Positions 27,619 through 38,073 of a DNA stretch of 64,000 nt are shown piece after piece (positions within the stretch are counted from its first letter, which is position 1; every line of letters starts with the position of its first letter). The translations under genes were made by a program, and so were the position numbers. Source of the DNA: Streptomyces sp. DH-12 (GTDB taxonomy: Bacteria > Actinomycetota > Actinomycetes > Streptomycetales > Streptomycetaceae); NCBI RefSeq assembly GCF_002899455.1, contig NZ_PPFB01000001.1, positions 3,698,501 to 3,762,500 on the forward strand, in the 5' to 3' direction. The notes beneath the pieces are model-generated. The model was given only the letters and a program-made list of their open reading frames with translations, searched no databases and was not told where the DNA came from.

Positions 27619-27825
27619 TCAGCCCCAACTGCTGTCGTCAGTGGTGCGGGGAGCCACGGGACCCCAGCTGCTGTCCGGAGGCAGGGCGTTCCCCGTCCCG
27701 ATCGCTCCCCAACTGCTGTCAGCCCGGACGTCGCCTTCCGCGCCGGCCAGGCCACTCAGCACCCCGAAGGCCATGACGGCGGAGAAGACGGCGACAAGTA
27801 CCGAGCGAAGCGTTCTCTTGCGCAT
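27619..27825 (-). CDS. secreted peptide with three DSSWG repeats
   Basis: A 68-residue pre-peptide. Residues 1-29 form a signal peptide (MRKRTLRSVLVAVFSAVMAF then GVLSGLAGA). The remaining about 39 residues contain the pentapeptide DSSWG three times (about 36-40, 51-55 and 64-68), the last being the exact C-terminus. Spacers are Gly/Pro/Ala/Thr-rich. Start: ATG 27825; an in-frame GTG at 27843 would add MRTKPT. It is divergent from the first LuxR gene across about 130 bases and coupled to the Rieske-like gene downstream. I do not recognise the family with certainty; a secreted signal or modified-peptide precursor is the main hypothesis. Confidence 0.7.
   Translation of the reverse strand: MRKRTLRSVLVAVFSAVMAFGVLSGLAGAEGDVRADSSWGAIGTGNALPPDSSWGPVAPRTTDDSSWG
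27622..27720 (-). repeat. three DSSWG-coding repeats
   Basis: Fifteen-base units at 27622-27636, 27661-27675 and 27706-27720 each encode DSSWG, using slightly different codons (AGT or AGC, GGC, GGT or GGA). Spacing is 39 and 45 bases, in frame. Codon variation means the peptide motif, not the DNA, is being kept. Confidence 0.9.
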
Positions 27826-27955
27826 AGTCGGCTTCGTCCTCACTCGAAAGTCACCCTTCCCCCGTCAAGTAAGACGATGGCTCATTCGGGCACGTCATGG
27901 CCACACAATCGGTGCATCATGTTCCTGCATGTTCAGGACCCTGGGGGGTGGAGAT

Positions 27956-28948
27956 TTGACTACGAATCGGACCAATGACGCACATCCCCATGCGGTGACC
28001 GAACTGTGCGAGGCCGGGAGCAGGTTGTACGGCGACGCTCTGCGCGCGGGCCGCATCCCGCGCGCGGACGTGGAACCCGCTCCCTGCCTCATGGAACTGG
28101 CCCTGCTGCACCCCGATCCGGACGACCCGAACTGGCTGCGGCCGGTGTCGCCGGCGGTGGCTCTCGCCCAGCGGCTCAACCCCCTGGAACGGGAGATCAC
28201 GGAACGCCGGCGGATGTCGATCGAACTCGCCGACGCGTTCGAGCCGTTCATGACCCTCAGCGCCCAGGCCACCACGAGCACCGAATCGATGACCGTTCTG
28301 GAGGGCTTCGACCGGATCAACGCCGCGCTCGACCTGGCCACCTCCCAGTGCCGCTCCGAGATGCTGGCCGTACAGCCGGGCGGCCGCCGCCTGGAGCACA
28401 CCCTGGCCCAGGCGCTGGAGCGCGACCAGCAGATGACCGAGCGGGGGGTGCGCATCCGCACCCTGTACCAGCACACCGCCCGGCACAGCCCCGAGACGCT
28501 CGCCTACGTGGCGCGCTTCGACACCGCGAAGGTGGAGTACCGCACCATCGACGAACTGGTGGAGCGGCTGATCATCTGCGACGAGACCGTCGCCTTCATC
28601 CCCATCCGCGAGGACCGGCAGGTGGCCCTGGAGCTGCGCCACCCGGGCCTGGTGCGCTACCTCATCAAGGTCTTCGAGTTCATGTGGACCCGCGCGGTCT
28701 CCTTCGACGCGGGCGCGCCCTACGAACCGGCGCCGGACGGACTCACGGAGGTCCAGCACTCCATCGCCAAACTCCTCGTGGAGGGACACGTGGACGAGGC
28801 GATCGCCCGCCGGCTGGGCATGAACGTCCGCACCTGCCGGGCCCACATAGCCAAGCTGGCCGCCACCCTGGGCAGCGGCAGCCGCGCCCAGCTCGGCTAC
28901 CTGATAGCCCAGTCCGGGATCCTCGACCAGGAGGGCGGCCCCCGGTGA
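27956..28948 (+). CDS. LuxR-type regulator 1 of a paralogous trio
   Basis: A 330-residue regulator. The N-terminal 250 residues are a conserved non-receiver half (LCEAGSRLYGDALRAGR, ELALLHPDPDDPNWLRPVSP, EMLAVQPGGRR, VRIRTLYQHTARHSPETLAYV, VAFIPIREDRQVALELRHPGLVRYL) that resembles a TrmB/phospholipase-D-like effector fold. The C-terminal 65 residues are a LuxR helix-turn-helix (VEGHVDEAIARRLGMNVRTCRAHIAKLAATLG). Start: TTG 27956 with GGGTGGAG upstream, matching the N-terminal lengths of the two paralogues; an in-frame ATG at 27929 is an alternative. It is divergent from the DSSWG peptide and may control it. It overlaps the next regulator by GTGA. Confidence 0.85.
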   Translation: MTTNRTNDAHPHAVTELCEAGSRLYGDALRAGRIPRADVEPAPCLMELALLHPDPDDPNWLRPVSPAVALAQRLNPLEREITERRRMSIELADAFEPFMTLSAQATTSTESMTVLEGFDRINAALDLATSQCRSEMLAVQPGGRRLEHTLAQALERDQQMTERGVRIRTLYQHTARHSPETLAYVARFDTAKVEYRTIDELVERLIICDETVAFIPIREDRQVALELRHPGLVRYLIKVFEFMWTRAVSFDAGAPYEPAPDGLTEVQHSIAKLLVEGHVDEAIARRLGMNVRTCRAHIAKLAATLGSGSRAQLGYLIAQSGILDQEGGPR

Positions 28949-29943
28949 CCGGCACGCCGCACGCGGAGCACGGACCGGACGACCTGTGTCCGGCGGGGAC
29001 CGGACTGTACGAGAAGGCCCTGCGCGAGGGCCGGCTGGACGCGGACGAGGCCGAGGCGGCTCCGTGCGCGGTGGACCTGGGCCTGCTGCGGCCCGCCGCG
29101 GACGACCTGAGCAGGCTGGAGCCGCTGCCCCCGGCGGTCGCCCTGCAGCGGCTGCTGCGCCACTCCGGGGAGCGCATCGCGGCGGAACGGCGCCGGGAGG
29201 AGTGGCTGGCCGAAACCTTTCACTCGCTCATGCGCACCGGCGACGCGCCGGCCGGTGAGGCGAGCGCTCCCACCCTCTGCCTGCTCAGCGGCCTCGACCG
29301 CATCAACGGCGCCATCGCGCGGGCCCTGGCGGAAGGCACGCGGGAAGTCCTCTGCATCCAGCCGCCCAACAGCTACCAGACGTCCGAGTACGCCAGGACG
29401 GCCCAGGCCGCGGCCATGGTCCGCGATCAGCAGTTCCTCGACCGCGGCGGCAGGATCCGCGTGATCTATCCGCACACGCAGCGGCACATCCCCCTGGTCG
29501 TCGCCCGGTACGAGCGGTTGAGGGGCGACGCCCAGGCCCGCACCATGGACGAGGTCACCGGCCGCATGATCATCGTGGACCAGGCGGTGGCCTTCATCCC
29601 CGGCGCAGAGGAAGGGCACTCCGACATCGCGCTGGAAATCCGGCATCCGGCGGTCATCGCCTATCTGGTGAGCGTGTTCGACCGGCTGTGGCGGCTCGCC
29701 ACCCCCATGCATCCCCAGACCGTCCAGCCGCCCTCCCTGGGCGGCGTCACCGCCCGGCAGCGGGCCATCGCGCGGCTCCTGGTCGAGGGGCACACGGACG
29801 CCGTCATCGCCGACCGGCTGGGCATGAACATCCGGACCGCGCGCGTCCACATCGCGAAGCTCGCGGCGACCCTGGGCAGCGGCAGCCGCGCCCAGCTCGG
29901 CTACCTCATCGCACGGTCGGGGATCCTCGACCGGGAGGGGTGA
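28945..29943 (+). CDS. LuxR-type regulator 2 of the trio
   Basis: A 332-residue paralogue of the preceding gene, translationally coupled to it (GTG start within GTGA). It shares the effector half (LCPAGTGLYEKALREGR, GLDRINGAIARALAEGT, REVLCIQPP, GRIRVIYPHTQRHIPL, AVAFIPGAEEGHSDIALEIRHPAVIAYLVSVF) and a nearly identical DNA-binding end (LGMNIRTARVHIAKLAATLG then GSGSRAQLGYLIARSGILD). Compared with paralogue 1, HTRQ/QPGG positions have diverged, suggesting a changed ligand. Its 3' end overlaps the convergent third paralogue by 38 bases. Confidence 0.85.
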   Translation: MTGTPHAEHGPDDLCPAGTGLYEKALREGRLDADEAEAAPCAVDLGLLRPAADDLSRLEPLPPAVALQRLLRHSGERIAAERRREEWLAETFHSLMRTGDAPAGEASAPTLCLLSGLDRINGAIARALAEGTREVLCIQPPNSYQTSEYARTAQAAAMVRDQQFLDRGGRIRVIYPHTQRHIPLVVARYERLRGDAQARTMDEVTGRMIIVDQAVAFIPGAEEGHSDIALEIRHPAVIAYLVSVFDRLWRLATPMHPQTVQPPSLGGVTARQRAIARLLVEGHTDAVIADRLGMNIRTARVHIAKLAATLGSGSRAQLGYLIARSGILDREG

Positions 29944-30937
29944 CCACCGGCGGCCGCGCGCCGTCCAGCCCCGCCTGGGCGATCCGCACGCCCAGCTGCG
30001 TGCGGCTCGCCGCCCCCAGCGTCTCGGAGAGGCGGGCGATGTGCGCCCGGCAGGTGCGCACGCTGATGCCGAGGCGCTCCGCGATCACCGCGTCCTGGTG
30101 ACCCTCCGCGAGCAGGGCGGCGATGGACTGCTCGCGGTGCGAGATGCCCTCGATACCGGTGTCCGGGAGCGGGGCGGTCAGCGGGATGGCGAGCCGCCAC
30201 AGCCGCTCGAAGACCGTGCCCAGGTACTCCACCAGCGCCGGATGGCGCAGCTCCAGCGCCATCGTGCGCTCGGCGTTGGCGGGGATGAAGGCGACCGTGC
30301 GGTCGAAGAGGATGAGCCGCTCGATGACCTCGTCCAGCGTGCGCGCCTCCACCGCGTCGCCCATCAGCTCCAGGTAGCTGAGCAACCCGTGCCCGTGGCG
30401 GGCGACATGGGTGTACAGGTCCCGCATGCGCACGCCCCGCCCGCGCAGCGCCATCGCCCGGTGCAGGCCCTCCGACAGCTCGGCCTCGCGCCGGATGCCG
30501 CCGGGCTGGACGGTGAGCACCTCGGTGGTGCACGCCTGCGTCGCCTCGTCCATCGCGGCCTGGATCCGGGCCAGTCCGTCCAGCACCCGGATCGCCGGGC
30601 CCTCGGACGACGCCCCCGCGGCCGGCACCTGGCGGCCGAGACCGGCGTACCACTCGAACGCGGCGACCGCCGAGCCGACGCGGCGCTGACTCGCCCTCAC
30701 CTCGTCGTACATGCCGCGCAGCAGCCGGGTCATGACCTCCTGCGGGGAGGTCGGGACCAGCCAGTCCATGTCGTCCGGGTCGGGGTGCAGCAGGGCCAGC
30801 TCCAGCAGGCAGGGCACCCGCTCGGCCTCCCGGCGCGGCAGCCGTCCGCGCCGTACGGCCCGGGAGTACACGCGGTCCCCGGCCTCGCACAGTCGGTCAG
30901 CACCGTGCGGATGCTCCTCCGCCCCGTGCCCGGCCAT
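29906..30937 (-). CDS. LuxR-type regulator 3 of the trio, convergent
   Basis: A 343-residue paralogue on the opposite strand. Effector half: RLCEAGDRVYSRAVRRGR, ELALLHPDPDDMDWLVPTSP, EVLTVQPGGIRREAEL, VRMRDLYTHVARHGHGLLSYL, TVAFIPANAERTMALELRHPALVEYL; HTH: EGHQDAVIAERLGISVRTCRAHIARLSETLG. It has a more divergent C-terminus than the other two, ending GLDGARPPVVTPPGRG. Start ATG 30937 has GGGGGTGG about nine bases upstream; a longer in-frame extension to 31021 is unlikely because paralogues begin at the same place. Confidence 0.83.
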   Translation of the reverse strand: MAGHGAEEHPHGADRLCEAGDRVYSRAVRRGRLPRREAERVPCLLELALLHPDPDDMDWLVPTSPQEVMTRLLRGMYDEVRASQRRVGSAVAAFEWYAGLGRQVPAAGASSEGPAIRVLDGLARIQAAMDEATQACTTEVLTVQPGGIRREAELSEGLHRAMALRGRGVRMRDLYTHVARHGHGLLSYLELMGDAVEARTLDEVIERLILFDRTVAFIPANAERTMALELRHPALVEYLGTVFERLWRLAIPLTAPLPDTGIEGISHREQSIAALLAEGHQDAVIAERLGISVRTCRAHIARLSETLGAASRTQLGVRIAQAGLDGARPPVVTPPGRGSPTVR

Positions 30938-31015
30938 CGCCCATACCACCCCCGGTTCAGCGTCTTTCCGCAGCGCAACTATGCGCGGCCGGAACCTGCT
31001 GTGCAACACGGGACA

Positions 31016-31051
31016 GGCCACCGCGCCGGCCCGGGAGACCGGCCGGTGGCC
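31016..31051 (-). terminator. hairpin after the sugar-binding lipoprotein gene
   Basis: GGCCACCGCGCCGG and CCGGCCGGTGGCC form a 13-pair stem with a single bulge, 16 bases beyond the stop at 31067. Confidence 0.45.
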
Positions 31052-31066
31052 GGATTCGTGCGGCTG

Positions 31067-32170
31067 TTACTTCAGGCCGATCTCCGCGCACGCGGCCTTG
31101 TACTCCCCGGTGCAGATGTCCGACACCTCGTAGAACCCGTCGGCGATCACGGTGTCCCGGATGTTGTCCTTCGTCAGCGCGACCACCGGCACCAGCTGTG
31201 CCGGGATGTCCTGCCGGGTGGGGCTGTCGACGCGGTCGCGGGTGAGCGCGTCGAACTGGATGTCCCGGCCCTGGACCCGCGCCACGGCCATCTCCGCGGC
31301 GCTCTCGGCCTCCTCCGGGTAGGACTTGTACACGCTCATGTACTGCTCGCCGGCCACGATCCGCTGCACCGCGGCGATCTCCGCGTCCTGGCCGGTGATG
31401 GGCGGCAGCTCGGTCGCGCCGGCGGCGCGCAGCGCCTTGACGATGCCGCCCGCCATGCCGTCGTTGGCGGAGTAGATGCCCTCGATGTTCTCCAGGCCGA
31501 TCTCGCTGATCGCCTCGGACATGTTCTTCTCGGCGTTCTTGGGGTCCCAGTCCTTGGTGTCGAAGGACTTGGCGATGGTGACCTTGCCCTTGAGCTCGGA
31601 CAGCGCGCCCGCCTTGAACTGCTTGGCGTTGGGGTCGGTGGACGAGCCGTTCATCATCACGATCTTGTCGGTGATGCTCAGGTCGCCGCCGAGCGCCTCC
31701 AGCAGGGTGCGCCCCTGCACCTCACCGACCAGCGAGTTGTCGAAGGAGATGTACGCGTCGATCGGACCCTCGGCGAGCCGGTCGTAGGCGATGACCGGAA
31801 TGCCCGCGTCCTTGGCCTTGGTGACGCTCTCCGCGATGGCGTGCGAGTCCACCGCGTCCAGCACGATGACGTCGACCTTCTTGTCGATCATGCTCTGCAT
31901 CTGGTCGGCCTGCCTGTCGGCGTCCGCCTCGGCGTTGGCGTACTCGACCTTGCCCTTGTTGTCGGTGAGCGACTCCACCTTCTTCTTGAAGATGGGGTAG
32001 TCGAACTGCTCGTACCGCGTGTTGGCCTTCTCCGGGAGGAGCAGGCCCACCGTGATGTCGTCCCCCTTGGCGGGGCTCGCGTCGTCGCTGCTGCCCGCCG
32101 CGCCGAGGCCGCAGCCGGCGAGCGTGACGGACATGGAGACGGCGGCCACGGATATGGCGATACGACGCAT
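31067..32170 (-). CDS. sugar ABC transporter substrate-binding lipoprotein (XylF/ChvE-like), orphan
   Basis: A 367-residue lipoprotein. Signal peptide with lipobox VTLAGCG (Cys about residue 20), then the periplasmic-binding protein type 1 fold: ITVGLLLPEKANTRYEQFDYPIF, VDVIVLDAVDSHAIAESV, IPVIAYDRLAEGPIDAYISFDN, GIYSANDGMAGGIVKALRAAG and LPPITGQDAEIAAVQRIVAGEQYMSVYK are hallmarks of xylose/aldohexose-binding proteins. No permease or ATPase gene is adjacent, so it depends on distant transporter genes or acts as a sensor. A GCCAA-CGCT-TTGGC inverted repeat at 32235-32248, upstream of the start, is a candidate operator. Confidence 0.9.
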   Translation of the reverse strand: MRRIAISVAAVSMSVTLAGCGLGAAGSSDDASPAKGDDITVGLLLPEKANTRYEQFDYPIFKKKVESLTDNKGKVEYANAEADADRQADQMQSMIDKKVDVIVLDAVDSHAIAESVTKAKDAGIPVIAYDRLAEGPIDAYISFDNSLVGEVQGRTLLEALGGDLSITDKIVMMNGSSTDPNAKQFKAGALSELKGKVTIAKSFDTKDWDPKNAEKNMSEAISEIGLENIEGIYSANDGMAGGIVKALRAAGATELPPITGQDAEIAAVQRIVAGEQYMSVYKSYPEEAESAAEMAVARVQGRDIQFDALTRDRVDSPTRQDIPAQLVPVVALTKDNIRDTVIADGFYEVSDICTGEYKAACAEIGLK

Positions 32171-32234
32171 GCGAGGGCTCACTTCAGGTGCGTTTTGGAC
32201 GTGGGCACAGCTTTGCGGCCCATGTGACTGAAAA

Positions 32235-32248
32235 GCCAACGCTTTGGC
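32235..32248. promoter_or_regulatory. candidate operator upstream of the sugar-binding protein
   Basis: Short inverted repeat GCCAA-CGCT-TTGGC about 65 bases upstream of the lipoprotein start. LacI- or ROK-type sugar regulators bind sites of this kind, but no regulator is assigned. Confidence 0.3.
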
Positions 32249-32391
32249 GCCCATCCGCGTCAAGGGGCAACCACTTAACGAGATGGACACGACACGGCGC
32301 GCTGAACTCGTGAAAGTCCTGCGGACACACCGCGAGGATCACCTGGACACGCAGGCATACCATAGCCACAGGTGTGCTCAGACATGAGAGA

Positions 32392-32426
32392 AGGGGCCCG
32401 GGGGTCGCATGGACTCCCGGGCCCCT
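32392..32426 (-). terminator. terminator of the dnaK-grpE-dnaJ-hspR operon
   Basis: Arms AGGGGCCCGGGGGTC and GACTCCCGGGCCCCT (15 positions, one G-T pair) with a 5-base loop, beginning 18 bases beyond the hspR stop. Confidence 0.8.
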
Positions 32427-32444
32427 CTCCGCGTCCGCGCGCGG

Positions 32445-32897
32445 TCAGTCCGACTGCTGCTGGCGCTTGGGGCGCCAGACCACCAACGCGCTGGTCTGCT
32501 GCACTTCCTGGTAAGGCACCAGGTCACGGCGGTACGAGGCGTGCACGGCGGCCTCACGCTGACGCATCGCCGCCGCCGCGCCGTCGAGCGCGTCCTCCAG
32601 TTCGGCCACGCGGGCCTGGAGGGCGGCGACCTGGTTCTCCAGTTCGATGATGCGCTTGATTCCGGCCAGGTTGATGCCCTCGTCCTGCGACAACTGCTGC
32701 ACCTGACGGAGCAGTTCGATGTCACGGGCCGAGTAGCGGCGGCCCCGGCCCGCCGTGCGGTCCGGCGACACAAGCCCCAGCCGGTCGTACTGACGCAGTG
32801 TCTGCGGGTGGAGACCGGAGAGCTGCGCCGCCACCGAAATGACGTAGACCGGGGTGTCCTGGGTCAGTTCGTACGGATTGCGTCGACGGCCGTCCAT
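32445..32897 (-). CDS. hspR: HspR heat-shock repressor (MerR family)
   Basis: A 150-residue MerR-family repressor that binds HAIR sites, with DnaK as co-repressor in characterised Streptomyces. Seen: VISVAAQLSGLHPQTLRQYDRLGLVSP (helix-turn-helix and wing start), RRYSARDIELLRQVQQLSQDEG, a coiled-coil IIELENQVAALQARVAELED, and a hydrophobic basic tail ALVVWRPKRQQQSD. Start ATG 32897, four bases after the dnaJ stop, so it is the last gene of the dnaK operon and autoregulates it. Confidence 0.96.
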   Translation of the reverse strand: MDGRRRNPYELTQDTPVYVISVAAQLSGLHPQTLRQYDRLGLVSPDRTAGRGRRYSARDIELLRQVQQLSQDEGINLAGIKRIIELENQVAALQARVAELEDALDGAAAAMRQREAAVHASYRRDLVPYQEVQQTSALVVWRPKRQQQSD

Positions 32898-32901
32898 CGC
32901 A

Positions 32902-34074
32902 TCAAGCTCCCTTCGCGGCCTGGAACAGCTCCGCCCGCGGATCCTGGTCCGCGGTTGCCTCGCGATACGCCTCCAGGGCGTCACGAGCCTTCCCCGACAG
33001 GTCCCTGGGAACACTCACCTCGACGGTGACCAGCAGATCACCGCGGGTGCCGTCCTTGCGGACCGCCCCCTTGCCGCGGGCGCGCATGGTGCGCCCGTTG
33101 GGCGTGCCCGGAGGCAGCTTCAGCGTCACCGGCGGACCGCCCAGCGTCGGCACCCGGATCTCGCCGCCGAGGGCCGCCTCGGGATACGTGACCGGCACGG
33201 TGACCGTCAGGTTGTCGCCCTTGCGGCCGAACACCGGGTGGGCGCCGACGTGCACGACGACGTACAGGTCGCCCGCGGGGCCGCCGCGCTCGCCGGGCGC
33301 CCCCTTGCCGCGCAGCCGGATCCGCTGGCCGTCGCTGACCCCCGCGGGGATGCGCACCTGCATCGTCCGCGAGGACTTGGCCCGGCCGCTGCCCTTGCAG
33401 ACCTCGCAGGGCTCCTCCGCGATCAGGCCGCGGCCCTTGCAGTCCGGGCACGGGTCGGTCAGCGAGAAGCCGCCGCCGGAGCCCCGCGCCACCTGTCCGG
33501 TGCCGACGCAGGTCGGGCACACGCGCGGTGTGCCGTTCTTGTCGCCGGTGCCCGAACAGGCCTTGCAGGGCGACTGCGACGACATCCGCAGCGGAACGGT
33601 CGCGCCCTCGATCGCCTCGGTGAAGCTGAGCGTCACCTCGGACTCGATGTCCTGGCCCCGGCGCGGCTGGGTCCGCGAGGTCCCCGTGCCGCCCCGGTTG
33701 AACAGGCCCCCGAAGACGTCACCGAGGCCGCCGCCGAAGCCGCCCGCCTGGCCGCCGGCCTGACCTCCGAAGAGGTCGCCCAGGTCGAAGTTGAAGGTGC
33801 CGCCGCCCGCGCCCGGCCCCGGGCGGAACCCGCCGTTGCCGAAGAGGGCGCGCGCCTCGTCGTACTCCTTGCGCTTCTTGGGGTCCCCGAGGACGTCGTT
33901 CGCCTCGGAGATCTCCTTGAACCGCTCCTCCGCCTTGGCGTTCCCCTTGTTGGCGTCCGGGTGGTACTCGCGGGCGAGCTTCCGGTACGCCTTCTTGATC
34001 TCGGCCTCGGTGGCGTCCTTGGGGACGCCGAGGACCTTGTAGTAGTCCTTCTCGATGAAGTCCTTGGTGCTCAT
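32902..34074 (-). CDS. dnaJ: DnaJ co-chaperone
   Basis: A 390-residue type I DnaJ that delivers substrates to DnaK and stimulates its ATPase. Seen: J domain ([20 protein letters not shown] with HPD in [10 protein letters not shown]), a Gly/Phe-rich linker (about 75-125), four zinc-binding CxxCxGxG motifs ([32 protein letters not shown]), and the C-terminal substrate domain. N-terminal [10 protein letters not shown] is typical of actinobacterial DnaJ1. Start ATG 34074, 36 bases after grpE. Confidence 0.97.
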   Translation of the reverse strand: MSTKDFIEKDYYKVLGVPKDATEAEIKKAYRKLAREYHPDANKGNAKAEERFKEISEANDVLGDPKKRKEYDEARALFGNGGFRPGPGAGGGTFNFDLGDLFGGQAGGQAGGFGGGLGDVFGGLFNRGGTGTSRTQPRRGQDIESEVTLSFTEAIEGATVPLRMSSQSPCKACSGTGDKNGTPRVCPTCVGTGQVARGSGGGFSLTDPCPDCKGRGLIAEEPCEVCKGSGRAKSSRTMQVRIPAGVSDGQRIRLRGKGAPGERGGPAGDLYVVVHVGAHPVFGRKGDNLTVTVPVTYPEAALGGEIRVPTLGGPPVTLKLPPGTPNGRTMRARGKGAVRKDGTRGDLLVTVEVSVPRDLSGKARDALEAYREATADQDPRAELFQAAKGA

Positions 34075-34110
34075 CCCCGACGTCCCTCCTTCCCTGCGTC
34101 AGCTATAACG

Positions 34111-36713
<2,603 letters not shown>

Positions 36714-37751
36714 TTATCCGCTCCTTACACGCAACCGCTCGCTGACCTGCGACGACGCACTGGCGACACGTTGACGCGGATGGAAAACAGGGGTGACGGG
36801 GCGCCTCACCAGCACCAGGACGAGCACCGCGGCGGCCGCCGCGACCCACCCCGCCGCCCCCGGGGACAGCCCGCCCGTGTGCACGCACACCCCGACCAGC
36901 GCCGCCCCCGCGGACCCGGCGCCCAGCAGCACCGGCACCGCGCGGGGCGCGAGGCCCAGCCGCCGCAGCCGGTGCCCGAGGTGGTCCGGCCGCCCGCGCG
37001 TGACCGGACGGCGGTCGAGGCGCCGCCCGAGTACCACCAGGACGGCGTCCGCACACGCCAGCGCCGTCAGCGCGGACACCACGGCGACACCGGCGCCGAT
37101 CCCCTGCCCGGCCCGGACGAACACCTCCGACGACGCCAGCACGAAACCGGTGAACAGCGCGCCGCCGGCCCCGAGGCCCGCCCGCGCGGGGAACCAGTTG
37201 TGCAGCAGGAAACCGGCGAGCGCGGCGGCCAGCACGCCCAGCAGCGCGGCCAGCCCGTCCATCAGCTCGGCCGTGGCGCACGCGGCGGCCCCGAACGCGC
37301 CCACCGCGCCGACCGTGCCGGCCAGCCCGTCGGCGTGGTCCAGCCCCCGGAAGGCGACGGTCGCGGCCACGATCCACCCGGCGGCCAGCACCCCGCCCGC
37401 CACCCCGGTCTCGCCGTACGGCACGACGAAGGCCGCCGCCACCGCCGTACCGGCCGGCGCGACCCACCGGCGCAGCCGCCAGACGTCGGCGGCCAGCCCG
37501 AGCGCCGCGACGCAGCCGGCGGCGGCCACCATCCGCCCCACCCCGGCGCCGAGGGGCACCAGACCGGTGGCGTCGGCGGCCGTCGCGACCAGGGCGGTGG
37601 CCAGGGCGACGGCCGTCCCCCCGGACAGCGGCACGGCCCGGCGCCGCCTGCGGTCGGTGATCCCGAGGCGCAGCGCGGGGACCCGCAGCACCCCGGTGAG
37701 GAGGGCGGAGAGCAGCAGTGCGGTGGCGGCGGCGGCGATCCCGGAGAGCAC
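36714..37751 (-). CDS. degenerate MraY/WecA-like membrane glycosyl-phosphate transferase
   Basis: A 345-residue polytopic membrane protein (about ten helices) with the outline of UDP-HexNAc:polyprenol-P HexNAc-1-P transferases. The expected motifs are altered: the DD pair after the fourth helix is AADVWRLRR, the NxxDG region is FRGLDHADGLAG, and the PAxxFMGDxGS loop is NWFPARAGLGAGGALFTG. Some catalytic acids are therefore missing. The last part (HPRQRVASASSQVSERLRVRSG) is a cytoplasmic tail. Start is a GTG at 37751. Its TAA stop is just three bases from the second HAIR site, so transcription of this gene runs into the dnaK promoter. Function uncertain. Confidence 0.72.
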   Translation of the reverse strand: MLSGIAAAATALLLSALLTGVLRVPALRLGITDRRRRRAVPLSGGTAVALATALVATAADATGLVPLGAGVGRMVAAAGCVAALGLAADVWRLRRWVAPAGTAVAAAFVVPYGETGVAGGVLAAGWIVAATVAFRGLDHADGLAGTVGAVGAFGAAACATAELMDGLAALLGVLAAALAGFLLHNWFPARAGLGAGGALFTGFVLASSEVFVRAGQGIGAGVAVVSALTALACADAVLVVLGRRLDRRPVTRGRPDHLGHRLRRLGLAPRAVPVLLGAGSAGAALVGVCVHTGGLSPGAAGWVAAAAAVLVLVLVRRPVTPVFHPRQRVASASSQVSERLRVRSG

Positions 37752-38073
37752 GGATATAAGTTAGGGGCGTATCGACCGATTTAGCGTGAATAACACGATC
37801 GGATCCCGGACGCCACCCGGGACGGTCGCCGGGACCCTCACCTGGCACCCTTGTGGGTGTGCGGGGCGAGTGCACGGGTCGTCCGCACAGGCAACCCTCA
37901 GCGACTCAGATCACCCCGCGCCCGGCTACAGTGCGGCCGAAGATGGGGGTAGTCTCAGACGGACTGCATAAGTTACCGCTTAGTAATCTCGGGGAAGCCG
38001 GACGGCGCACCCCGGCGAAGCCCCCGACAAGCCACTCCACCCCCTGAACCCCTCGCAGGCCCGAGGAGCCCCC
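37752..38073. other. divergent promoter region
   Basis: 322 bases between the transferase-like gene (leftward) and the Fe-S oxidoreductase gene (rightward). It has an AT-richer stretch near 37751-37802, a possible operator at 37972-37987, and GAGGAG before the ATG at 38074. No gene seen. Confidence 0.7.
37972..37987. promoter_or_regulatory. candidate TetR-type operator
   Basis: GTTACCGCTTAGTAAT has TTAC and GTAA arms six bases apart, a pattern seen at TetR-family sites before fatty-acid oxidation genes in actinobacteria. It lies about 87 bases upstream of the Fe-S oxidoreductase start. The match is suggestive only. Confidence 0.3.
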
